Made by a program: the position numbers and the translations under genes. Source: Apus apus (taxonomy: Eukaryota > Chordata > Aves > Apodiformes > Apodidae). Taken from it: 64,000 nucleotides of DNA. The stretch is from assembly GCF_020740795.1 (NCBI RefSeq), contig NC_067295.1, positions 2,728,501-2,792,500 on the forward strand, written 5' to 3'. Positions 22,606-33,500 of the stretch are shown here, in pieces; position 1 is the stretch's first letter; each line of letters begins with the position of its first letter. Under the pieces are notes generated by a model. That model was not told where the DNA came from. It searched no databases and saw only the letters and a list, made by a program, of their open reading frames with translations.

Positions 22606-23331
22606 CTTAACTTAAGTAAAGAGCAAATATACACCTATATAAGCAGAGTTCAGATCCACTTTACTGAGAGCCTGGAAGTCCGTACATCAAATTAATTCCC
22701 AGTGGTGTATCCAGACACTGGAACAACTCCCAGCTCCAAAGGGCTGGCGTTCCTGCAAGATCTGCAGCTCCAGCTCACCTCCTTAGCCAGCACGAAGCAA
22801 AGACTCCTTCAAGCCTTCCCTGTCTCAGCCAACACTCCCCCAACAGACCCTGCCAAGCAGAGCCTCAAACACAGGACCTGCCTCCAGGAGCATCCGAGCT
22901 GCCAATGGGGACAACCAACCTGAATCCTGGTGATTTCAACCCATATCAGGCTGTAACAATGAAAACACAAGCACTGAGCTTGTATTTTCTTATTACTCAG
23001 ACCACTGATTCCAGCTACTGAGAAACAGCTTCCAGAGGAGAGCCAGGAGGAACTTCAGTGATAGAGAAACTAGCTGTGCAATACGAAAGTGCATTTAAAG
23101 GTAGCTTAAAACCAGAGCAAAGATCAAATCGCCACTCGACAGGAGGGAGAATCAAGCTCCAGCAGCCACGCTCCTTGGGCTGGGTGGGTTAACATTCAGG
23201 CTCTCTTCTCACGAGTCCCAGGGGCAGGAGAGAAGCGTGCATTCCTGTGCTCCAACAGGGACACAGTTCTCCTGGCAGGCCTTGCTCTCCTGCCCGGGTT
23301 GCTTCTGGGCGGTATCAGTCCTGGACAGCTG

Positions 23332-26300
23332 TCATCGGAACTCGTAGATAGGAGCACTGTGCTCAGGGACGTGAGTTAAATTCAATGACTGATACCTGGG
23401 AGAGAGGGAAAAGGGAGGCCAGAGGGTTACCTGGAGCAACAGAATTCCTGGAGGACTGATCAAGCAACAGAATTCCTGGAGCACTAACAGGGCAACAGAA
23501 TTCCTGGAGCACTAAGGGCTCCTGCTTGGCAGGTGACAGAGCAGACACTCTGGTGTCTGGCTCTTCCCCCCTCAGGGTCTCGGAGCCCTCTCTGAGGTGT
23601 TCAGGTATCCAGCACCCACAGGGTGGTCCCCAAGCCCTGTGATGACTCCATGTTGTTCCTCATTTCCATTCCTGTGCCTCTCAGCTCCCAGCTCTCAGGG
23701 TGGGCTGACTGTGGTATTTGGACACCTTTTGAAGTTCAGCAGCTTTCATGTTCAAACAGTGTTTGCTACAACTGCAAATTACACTTGGGTCTTTCAAAGC
23801 TTCACTCAAGGGGATCTGTCTGAAAGCCTCTCGGGTACCTTCCCTCTCCCAAGATCTTCCAGCCACCCTATGGATTCCCTGGCTGTGCATGACCAATATC
23901 CAAGGCTGCCAGAGGGAGAAGAGCACTCCACAGCTACCTGTCACATGGCTTAACAAGAAACCAACCCATTCACTTTCACTGTTCCCTGTGTCTTTTACCA
24001 ACACCCCAGGGACTGTGAACTACAAAGCACTGGCCTGAGGGCAGCAACAGCCAAGCTGTAGTATGTGAGAAAGCACCAAGATGTCTCTCAAAGGCCCCTC
24101 TAACAATCTCTAAAGGGCCAAGTTGTGGAAAAGCTCAAAGCTTGACTCACTGAACAAAGCACGACCCCGCGCATGAGTCCTGTCCCCATGGGAGGGCAAG
24201 AGAACAGGAGCCCTGTGAGTGTTTGGGCTGGGGACCAGGGTCCTAGAGGGAGGGACACTTGTGGTGACCCACAGCCAGTGTCTGCACCCCCATGTACCAG
24301 ACCACTCCATCTCCAGACCTCACCTCTCCCCTGCACCACGTCCCCAGCCTCGTTATCCCCAGCCACATGAAAAGGGCAGCACTTGATGAACAGGCTGACG
24401 AGCCTGCTCTGGCCACACAGGGCACACACACCCTGCCCCAAAGTCCAGCCACCAGCCTCAACCTCCTTCCCAGCACAGAGAATCACCACCCGGACACTCC
24501 CAAGGCTGCAAAGAAGCAGAAGAAAGAGTCACTTTGGCTGGTTTGAGGGAGGAAGGAATCTTCTTACCATTCTGAACTCCTATGGTAGTAATAGCCCTCT
24601 ATAGATGCTGCTGACTTCTGGAAGCAGATGTAATAGAAACCAGCAAAGGAAGCACCACTGATGTCCTTGATAGTGTGATCTGGGACTAGGAACTGTTCCT
24701 GCACACAAAACACAGACTGTATCTTTAAATGCTGGGCAAGTGCCACCCCCCCACCCCAATCTGCCCTCCCAGGCTGAGTCCTGGCACCCATGAACACGGA
24801 GGCCTTCCTGGCTGAGCACTCCCTGCACTCACAGCAGCTCAGCCCACAGACCAGGCTGTTCTTTCACCACCTGCCACTGTGGGAATCTCACAGGGAAGCA
24901 GACAACTGGGAACAAAACCGGGTTTAAAGAGTGCATGAGATCAGCTTCAGTTCAACCCCTGCAAACCAGAAGCCAACTGCAAAATCAGAGCTGCCTGGTT
25001 GCTGAAGAGAAGGCTCCAGGGAGACCTTCTTGCAGCCCTTCAGCACCCATAGAGGGCTTAGGGAAAGATGCAGAGGGACTTTTTACCAAGGCCTGTAGTT
25101 ATAGGAGGGGGACTGGTTTCAAACTGCAAGAGGGGAGATTTAAGTATGACATTAGGAAGAAATTCTTCCCTGTGAGAGTGGTGAGACACTGGCCCAAGGT
25201 TGCCCAGAGAAGCTGTGGCTGCCCCATCCCTGGAAGTGTTCAAGGCCAGGATGGATGGGGCTCTGAGCAACCTGGTCTAGTAGGAAGTGTCCCTGTAATG
25301 CAGGGAGGTTGGATCTAGATGGTCTTTAAGATCCTTTTCAACCCAAACCATTCTATTTCCATCCCCCCCAGCAGCTGCCCAAGGCTCATATGAAGAGGGA
25401 GGAATCAATCCAGCTGAAAAGCAGAGAGGTTCAAACACACAGGCCCCACACAGGGACTGGACACACCAACTCTCTCCTACTCTGGCGCATCACCAAGCAA
25501 GATTTTCCTGTTGTGTTTTAAGCCATGGCTGCAGCCCTCAAGGACACAATTAGCTGGCTAGACAGGAGCCACAGTGCAGCATGCAAGTATGCTGGGTTAG
25601 GAAGTTGGTAGGGTGAGTTGTTTCATCAACCCAGAGCAGCTGAAAAAGCTTTCAGGCCCTACAAGCCTCTGTCAGTCGTTTGTAAGCAGCTCATCAGAGA
25701 AGGAGACACATGGAGTTTACCTTCCATCTCATGAAGACATAGTCCCCGTTTTTCAAATCCTCATAATCAAAGTCATCAGAGTTAAATGTTTTTGCATACT
25801 GGTAAAAAGCCTGGAACTTTCCCTGAAACATGAAAAGAAACAGGATGCTTATTCCAGGAGTAGAGATCAGTCATGTCAGCTGTTTTAGGAGGGAACAACT
25901 GCTATGGAACAGGACCTCCCCACTGAAGGGGCTGCTCTTCCCTTGGACCTGTGCTAAACACACCCCAGGACTGGCACAGAGGAGGAAACACAGGACTTCC
26001 AGACACCCAGAGCTATATCCAGTCCAGCTGGAGAAGCTCCTACAATTCCACAGTAAGATACTTTGATAGAAGCACAGTAAATATCCAAGCCTGGCACACA
26101 CCAGCGAAGCTCAAGGCAGGGAGGTGATCAGCTGGGCTGAGGCCCTGATCCAGGGAAAGGTGGCAGCCACACCCCACCCCAAGCAGAGGGCTGAGGTGGC
26201 TGTGATGAGGGTACCCACATCCCTGCACCCTTCTACTGTGTGACAGCCTTCAAACCAGAAGCAGGATGTTCTCCTGGGGAGCTCGAGAGACGAGGATTGC

Positions 26301-29300
26301 TCCTGCTCCCTTCCAACCCCATGGCCAGCGAGTGGAAAGCAAGACTCTCCCTTCCTTCTCCTGGATCACAGCCAAAAGATCCCAGTGCAGAAAAGACAAG
26401 AAACACCTGGAAAGGAGATCTTTCCAGGCCCTTCTGACAGCTCATCACACCTCACCTCTAAATCAGCTGTTCAAACCCCCATTGAACCCCACAAATTCAT
26501 TTACCCAGTGTTTACGATCCACATCTTCGTCAGCATCCCACTTGCGTGTTAGGAAAGGGTGTTTTTTACTGATTATTTCCCCTTCGAAGAAAGTGGTGAG
26601 GGTTGGGTACTCCTGGGAGAGAAGAACGAGAGGTCAGAAGGTTTGTCACCCAGGGACAGGAACTCAAACTCAGATGGAGGGGCACATGCTCAGCAAAAAG
26701 CAGAGGGAGCTCTGGGTGATCCGAGGCCAGTGCTCCTGTCCCTCCAAGCAGCACGTTGCCTCCTCCTGCCTCACACCTCTCAGAGGATGACTCCTACACA
26801 CCCACACGGCCTCCACCCTCTTATTTCAGCCTCTCCATTCACTATGTGACACCAGAAGGAGCCGTGTTGGAGATGGACTGTGGGGGATGATCCCAAGTTC
26901 TGGGACTGTTCAGAGCCAGCACCGCTCCCCATCAGATACTCGGAAGTTGCTATGAAGCCCCAGGGCTGGATTAAGCCACCCTGGAGAAGATGCTCCTCTT
27001 CAGCTTTGCTTTGGCACTGAACTAGGAGAACACAGGCAGGGAAAAGCAGGCTCAGCTGGGGTAAGTGAGCTTCTCCAGGTGCTCCCAGGTAAGGACAGAC
27101 ACCTGGTGCCCCACAGCCAAAAGCAGTGTCACCTCTAGGAGACACTTCCCACCACCCGTCCAACACTGCGGGTCCCCAGGGGTGCGTGGGGAAGGACGTG
27201 TGTGAAGATCTGACTGTTGGGGGTCCTGGTTTAAGTGGCAGTGCCTAAAGCTGACTGCAGCTCAGATTTGGTTCTGCTCAGACCTGCTGGATACACCTCC
27301 CTCCTTCAGGACTCCCAGCATCTCTCCATCTCTCCTTGACGTGCCAAGAACTGAAGCTGCTCAATTACTTCGTGGTCAGATTGTCTCCTCAATCCCTCCA
27401 CTCCCTATTTCTGGTGGCAGCTTCTCCCACCCCACCAGGGAAGAGAAAAGCCTCTACACAGTATCTCTTCTTGTTTTGCAGTTAACACTCACCTCTGTAA
27501 GGCCTTTAATCTTCAAGTATCCACAGAGATAGGAGTTTTCCATGTCCACATGCTAGAAGAGAGTGCAAAGTCCAACCATAAGCAAATGCTGACTGATCCA
27601 CAGCAGTTCCTAACCCCTCCAAGGCTAATTTCAGCTTCAGCTGGTACAGACTGTTCAACTTGCTGCCCAATGCTCACACTGACAGCACTTCCCCATGCCT
27701 GGGAACCACTGGGAAAGCTAATTTACAGGTGCCCAGCTCATCTCTGACAGCCCCCAGGCCTGACAACACCCCACCTGCTTCAAGCTCCATCACCCTCTGC
27801 CCACAGGTCTCCACTGGGAAGCAAACCTCCCTCTCCACCCAGAAGGAAGCAGACTCACAGCTTTCTGCAAGTGGGAGCACCCACACCTCCAGACCCCACA
27901 TTTCCCAGCAAACTGGCCCTCAGGTGCAAGAGTAAAAAACGTCTATTAAAGCAGATAATTCAGGCTAGAGGAAGAAAACAAGGCCCTGAGCTTTGCTGAC
28001 TGCTTATCTACCTGCTCTGACCCACACCTCTAACATGCTACCTGCTTTCTCTGCCCAGTCCCTGGCACACCAAAGCCTGTTCAGAAGCCAGATGATGTCT
28101 CATTTATTTTGGAAGAGGCCCTTTCTGGCCAACCTAGTGCTTTGACCTCCCCCTGCTTTTGATCTACAGGGCTGCATTTTGCTGCTTCTGCTTCCAGGAA
28201 CTAGGCAGGGGCTGCATTTGTTCTCAGCACCTTTAAAACCAGGGAATTTTCCAAGCTTCCTCCCTCCCCCTCGATATCTTCAGCTCAGTTTTCCAAGCAA
28301 GAAGCGAGTTATCTGGGGAAGTGCAAACACCAACTGTGAGAAGATGGATCTTCCCCACCTGTGATCAGGGCAGCAGCCACCTCTCCTCAGCTGACACACA
28401 CAGAACATCAGCGTTTTTAGCACAAAGCCACAGCCCCTTCCAGAAGTGCAGTGAGGCTGATCTGCCATGGGATGTCCCCACCGCGGCAAACCCTGCCAGG
28501 TCCCTCCTGCTGTGAGGAGGGGAGGACCCTCCGAGGAAACAGCCTAAACAGTCTGGTTCGAACACTGCCCCATCTGCTGACCCCGGGGCTCTCACACTGC
28601 CCCAAAAAGCTGGGATGTGCATTCAGCTTCCCCACTGAGCTTGCTGCGTGTCCAACCACCACCCCCCAGATCCCTGTGCCACCAAACTGGCAACAAAGCT
28701 GTGACTCGCAGGGTGCTCTCATAGGGAAAGGGTGTCTCAGATGTCTCTGGTGAGCTGATGACTCCACACCTCGCCAGCTCTGCCCAAAGCCATCCTGCCA
28801 ATGCCCAGGACTAAAAATAAAGCACACGGGGTGACAAAGACCACAGGGAGGAACGGGAAAGCCACACGAGTCCGTGTCCCCAGCACAGCTGGGCACTACA
28901 GCTGTCCAGCTGCATTCCTGCCACAGATGAACCACCACACTTGGCTCCAGGAGAAGCCTCCAACCCTCCAGGGACAGGGAACCCTGGCTCCCAGGTCCAT
29001 GCTGTGCCAGCCAGGGACTAGGACCTGGATCTCTACTGATTTCCAGCCAGGCCTGAAATACAGGCTGTCCTGCTGGTTGGGACTGCCCAGGACAACACCC
29101 ACTCCAAGCCAGGCTCTCATCCTTCCACCCCATGGCCCAGAGAAGCACACAGAGACACGGCCACCCCAGAGCCTGAAGGGAATGCAGGATGGATAACAAA
29201 TTAGAAACCTTGCCAGGGCTGAGGGGAAGGGGGCAAAGAGGTGCAGGGGAAAGGCTTGAGTGTCATGGGTCCTCCTCAGGGTTGGAGAGGAGGTGAGCAT

Positions 29301-30129
29301 GGAGGTGGCCCTGAAGAAAAGGGGCTCTCTTGGGAGCCTAAGCAGAACAGGAAAGGGTCTTTTCCCCTGATCCCAGGGAGACAAAAATCTCTCCAGAGTC
29401 TGAGGACTCACAGCTGTTAGTGGGCTTGATGGAGCCAGGAGAATGCCAGCCAGGTCAGAGGGCAGAGAGGACCAAGGGCCTGTCCAGGCCTAAGGGGAAG
29501 GGACAACCCGAGACCTCTGCCCTCCTCGAGAGCTGCCTCCAGCCCACACATCCCGCTCCAGCTCAGGAGGACGCCTGCTCCACCAGCAAGGTGAGGGTGG
29601 GGGGACACACACACAACAACATCTGGGTTCTGAGGACACTGCGGGGGGGCAGACACGGACCCGAGCCGGGGCCCGGCAACCGGGGCCGGGCAGGACGGCG
29701 GCTGCGGGTGGGCTGGGGAGGAAAAACAGGCGACTGGGCCTGACAGGACAGAAGACTGGACGACGGGGAGGGAGATAAGGAGAAGGGCGACCGCGGCCTG
29801 AGGGCACGGGCCGGGCGGCAACGGCCCCTGCGGCCCCGGGACACCGGCAGGGCCCGGCCGCGGCGGGCCCGGGGCGTGGGGGGGGGGAACCGGCCTGTGC
29901 TCGCGGGGCCCCTCACCTGCATGACGACCTCCACTTCGTAGGCATTCCCCTTGCTGCGCTGCTGCCCGCGGAACTTGGCACCGCTGTAGAGCAGCGAGGT
30001 GGCCACGCCGGGCTGCGCCGTGTTGATGGGGGGAGGCGGCACCAGGCTGCTGGCGGCCGCCGCCGAGGGCGGAGGAGAAACGGAGCCCGCCGCCCCGCCA
30101 GCGCGGCACCGCTCGCTCCGCACCGGCAT
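23332..30129 (-). CDS. GID4: GID4, CTLH E3 ligase substrate receptor (complete)
   Basis: GID4 is the beta-barrel substrate receptor of the CTLH (GID) ubiquitin ligase and binds N-terminal proline degrons. Six coding exons, 29917-30129, 27493-27552, 26505-26612, 25721-25822, 24568-24698 and 23332-23395, splice to 225 residues. The family fingerprint is clear: [91 protein letters not shown], and the C-terminal PIYEFR. All introns are GT-AG. I start at MPVRSER (30129), the position of the internal human methionine; the longer human N-terminus has no ATG counterpart here, although its last residues are recognisable upstream in frame. Intron 1 (27553-29916) holds nothing I recognise; intron 4 contains a CR1 at about 25.0-25.4 kb. 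Confidence 0.96.
23435..23518. repeat. Three tandem copies of a 28-bp unit
   Basis: Copies start at 23435, 23463 and 23491, each with the core GCAACAGAATTCCTGGAG. The second and third are nearly identical. The array lies in GID4 intron 5, 40 bases upstream of the exon 6 acceptor, in the branch-point neighbourhood. Confidence 0.9.
25008..25366 (+). mobile_element. CR1 LINE 3' fragment
   Basis: Sense copy in GID4 intron 4, ending TTTTCAACCCAAACCATTCT. Confidence 0.92.
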
Positions 30130-30572
30130 CTCGGGAGGGTCGCCGGGCGCCAGCGTGGCCGGGGCCGGGGCCGGGGCCGGGGCCGGGGCCGGGGCCGCTC
30201 GCTCCGCTCCCCGAGGCCGCCGCCTGCCTCAGGCCCTCCCGGCAGCGCCTCCGCGCGCTCCCATTGGCCCTCGCGGGCGCTGCGGGAGGGGCGGCGCCGC
30301 GCTCCCATTGGCTGCGGGCTACGCGGGAGGGGCGGGGCTGCGCGCTGATTGGGCTACGGGCGCTGAGCACGCGCTTCCTCCCGGCAGGCGCGGCCGCGGG
30401 CGCTGCTGGGAAGCGTAGTTCGGCGGGGGGGGGGGTGCCCCCGCGGGACGGGGCGGGCGAAGGGGCAAAACGCGTTCGCCGCGCGGATTGGCCGTGGCTG
30501 CCGCAAGATGGCGGCGCCCGCGGGGCCGCGCTGAGGCGGGAGGGCGGCGGCTCCTGCTCGCCCCTCGGCGCC
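30130..30572. promoter_or_regulatory. Divergent CpG promoter of GID4 (minus) and ATPAF2 (plus)
   Basis: The two start codons are 443 bases apart and head-to-head. The interval is CpG-dense and holds four CCAAT boxes in ATTGG orientation (30263, 30307, 30348 and 30487), a ZNF143-like GCTGGGAAGCGTAGTT (about 30405-30420), and a strong YY1 site AAGATGGCGGC just upstream of ATPAF2 (about 30506-30516). No TATA box is seen. The same head-to-head pair exists in human. Motif assignments are from consensus, not binding data. Confidence 0.75.
30157..30196. repeat. (GGGGCC)n hexanucleotide tract in GID4 leader
   Basis: Six perfect GGGGCC units plus a partial one on the plus strand (GGCCCC on the GID4 sense strand), starting 28 bases upstream of the GID4 ATG. 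It is the same hexamer as the C9orf72 repeat and should form G-quadruplexes on the plus strand. Confidence 0.95.
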
Positions 30573-33500
30573 ATGCGGCCTGGCTGCCCGCGGCTGCTCT
30601 GGGCCCTCTCCCCGCCCGCCCGGCTCCTCCGGCCGCCTCCCGCCGCCGGCAGGGCCCCGGCGGGGCCGGGCGGGGGCCGGGCCTACGCCCCGCCGGCAGG
30701 TGAGGGAGCGCCGGGGCCTCCCATCGCCCTTCAGGGAGGGAGGGTCCCCCCCCGGGCCCCGCGGGGCGCCCCGGGGCGGGGGGATGGGCTCTGCTCCCGT
30801 GGGAACGTGCGGGACGGCGGGGCCGGGCTGCCCAGGGGCTGGGCCTGCCCCTCCTGGGGCTCGCAGCGGGGCTCCCTGCCCGCCCAGGCCGCAGTGCGCG
30901 CGTTCGCTTTTGTGTTTCGGTGGCTTTGAGGGATCGGGGGGGGGCTGGGACCCACCCGGGGCGGTTCAGGCACATTCTGGGCCACGTATCCATCCCCTCC
31001 GCAGATTTTGCTGGAAACGTGTGGGTCTGAGGGCAGTAGAATGAGTCTGGTTCTGCTTGGGGTGAGTCACTGCGGTGCTGGAGCCCCAGCCGTGACTCAG
31101 GGCTCCTCTGGGGCACACACACACCTTCAGCTTTCCACAACAATGTCTTGTTTGCTGAGGCTCTGAAGCTCTCTGGTCGTGCAGCCTGAGCAAATCCTCT
31201 TCCATCTCATCACTGGGAGTGTGCCTTTTTTTTTTTTGGCCTAAAATAACAGACCTGCCTCCTGGCCTGCTTGCTTCACCCTTCAAGAGACAGATTGATG
31301 AGTGTGAGGATTTACAATCCAGCTGCTGTCATCAGGGGAATAGCTTGCAGATTTTTTTTCTGCCTTGTGTGAGAGAGATGAGCCTTTGGCAAGACATGCA
31401 GTTTGGCTCTCAGGTGCTGGGAGTGTGTCAGACAGTGCTGGTAATTCTCAAAACAGAGACCTGCTGTTCCCTTGGGCTCACCTCGATGGTGGAGCAGGCA
31501 TCCTTCTGAGCTGGAGCTGGATCTGTGGGCTGGAAGTGGTTCCTCCCCTGGTGACTCAGTGTGAAGTGTCCTCAACACCATCCAGTCATGAAGCTGCCCC
31601 CGTGGGTGGTTCCTGCCCCTGCTCTGGTGCTTCCAGCAGGTGCAGGACAAAGCAGAGAATGAGCTGGAGACACTGAGGGAGTGTGGGTGAGTGGGTTTGT
31701 CATCGTGGGGATTGGCAGGGAGGTTGCTGAGCCTGCCTTGCCCCCAGCCCACTCTATTGGAATTCTTGTCACTCTGAGACAAAACAGGCAGGGAAAGAGA
31801 TTTAGCCAAGAGGATTCAGGGATTAATTTGTCAAATGTGGTTGCAGCGGGAGAATCTTGAAAGATTGAGCCCAGAGTGAAATTCCAGGAGTTCTGGGACA
31901 GCTCTGCTTTGGAAACCACCCCTGCCAGACTCTGTAGGAACTCGGAACAGGCTGGTTTGAAAGGAGCTGAGAGCCCAGCCTGGCAGAATTGAAGCTGGTC
32001 CCATTCACACAGAACCATCAGGGTTGGAAGGGACCTCTAGAGATCATCTAGTCCAACCCCCTCTGCTAAAGCAGGATCCCCTGGAGCACATTACTCAGGA
32101 CTGCATCCAGGCAGGTCTTAAATGTCTCTAGAGAAGGGGACTCCACAGCCCCCCTGGGCAGCCTGTCCCAGGGCTCTGCCACCCTCACCATAAGGTTCAC
32201 TTGCTGGTTGTGCACAGCAACAAGTTTCTCACCAGTTTCACGGATGAATGGGAAGGACGTTAGTGTTCAGGCCACCACAACAGCACTGAAGGCTCCATCT
32301 GTTCTGGGCTGTGCTGGGAGCTGGGGAAGGAACTGACCCTCCTCTAACTGCCCCTCCCAATGGTCTGTTTCTGCCCCCAGAGAGGAAGCGGTTTTACCAG
32401 AACGTGAGCATCTCTCAAGGGGAAGGTGAGTAGAGCTGCTGGGACAGGATGGAGGGGCTGGTTCCTGGGAGAAGCTTTGTCACCCCATGTTGCTTCAGCC
32501 AGAGCACAGCACACCTGCACCCCAGGCTGTGCCAGTGGGGGATGTTTGTTACCAGCCTCCTGTGCCCCTTCCGTAGCAAAACCACGGGGCAGGAAGCAGC
32601 TTCCAAGACCGAGCGTGTCCAGATGATAAGTGGGAAACCCAAGGATCTCTGGTCCAGTGCTCCCATCAGCCCCGGCTCTGAGTCTGCTCCCGCTGTGGAG
32701 TTGTTGTTCCTTAGTGCTTGCTCCTCTTTGATTCCCCAGGATTTCTACTCTGATTCCCCAGGAGGCTTTGAAATAAACCTGGACCACCGAAAGCTGAAGA
32801 CACCCCAGGCCAAGCTCTTCACTGTCCCCAGCGAGGCTTTGGCCATTGCGGTGGCAACAGAGTGGGACTCCCAGGAGGACACCATCAAGTCCTACACCAT
32901 GCATCTGGTGAGCACAGCAGGCTGGGACACTGAGACCTTGGTGGGGCAGAGTGTGGTGTGTTGGGAGCAGTCAGGTCAAGGAAGTCAGGATTAAAGACAG
33001 GTCTCCAAATGTGGAGAGAACCGGTTGTCCTAATGCCTGTGGAAACGGGGACAAGAGGTCGGGACTTTGGTTAGGGAATGGGAAGAACCTTCCAGGTGTG
33101 AGGGTGCTTAGAGACTGGCTGGGTGGATCTGTGTCACTGGAGGACTTCAGAAGGAGCTGGACAGTGTTATTTGGGGTAGTGAGGGGCAGGAGGAAAGCAG
33201 ATGAGCTCTGGAGCAGTCCATGAGCCCTCTGCTCCAAAGTCTTCTGAAGGCAGAAGATTCTTATGCCACAAGCCATGTGCTGCCCTTTAGATGCACCCCT
33301 GGGTTCTCTGTCTGCCACAAACTCCTCTGCTTCTTCTTGGCCTGGTACAAAGGAAGCTGCTGCTTCCCCAGGCCCTGAGTACCAGCAGTTTCAGGTGCCT
33401 TTATCCCACAGACCACGCTGTGCAACACGGCACTGGACAATCCCACGCAGCGGGACAAAGCACAGCTGATCCGGGCGGCCGTGAAGTTCCTGGAGACAGA

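Larger units (their letters stand above)
20830..23331 (-). other. GID4: GID4 3' UTR
   Basis: About 2.5 kb between the GID4 stop and an ATTAAA signal (minus strand, 20848-20853). It has no conserved frame. It contains an A/CAA-rich stretch at 22143-22175 and a T-rich stretch at 22560-22605. A nearer ATTAAA candidate lies near 22541, so shorter transcripts are possible. The distal end falls only about 440 bases from the DRG2 start codon, so the two genes are packed in tandem. Confidence 0.5.

Noticed and set aside
29417-30574. 385-codon minus-strand frame over the GID4 first exon
   Set aside because: It is a different frame from the conserved GID4 exon 1 and reads GC-rich promoter and intron as low-complexity Pro/Arg/Gly.
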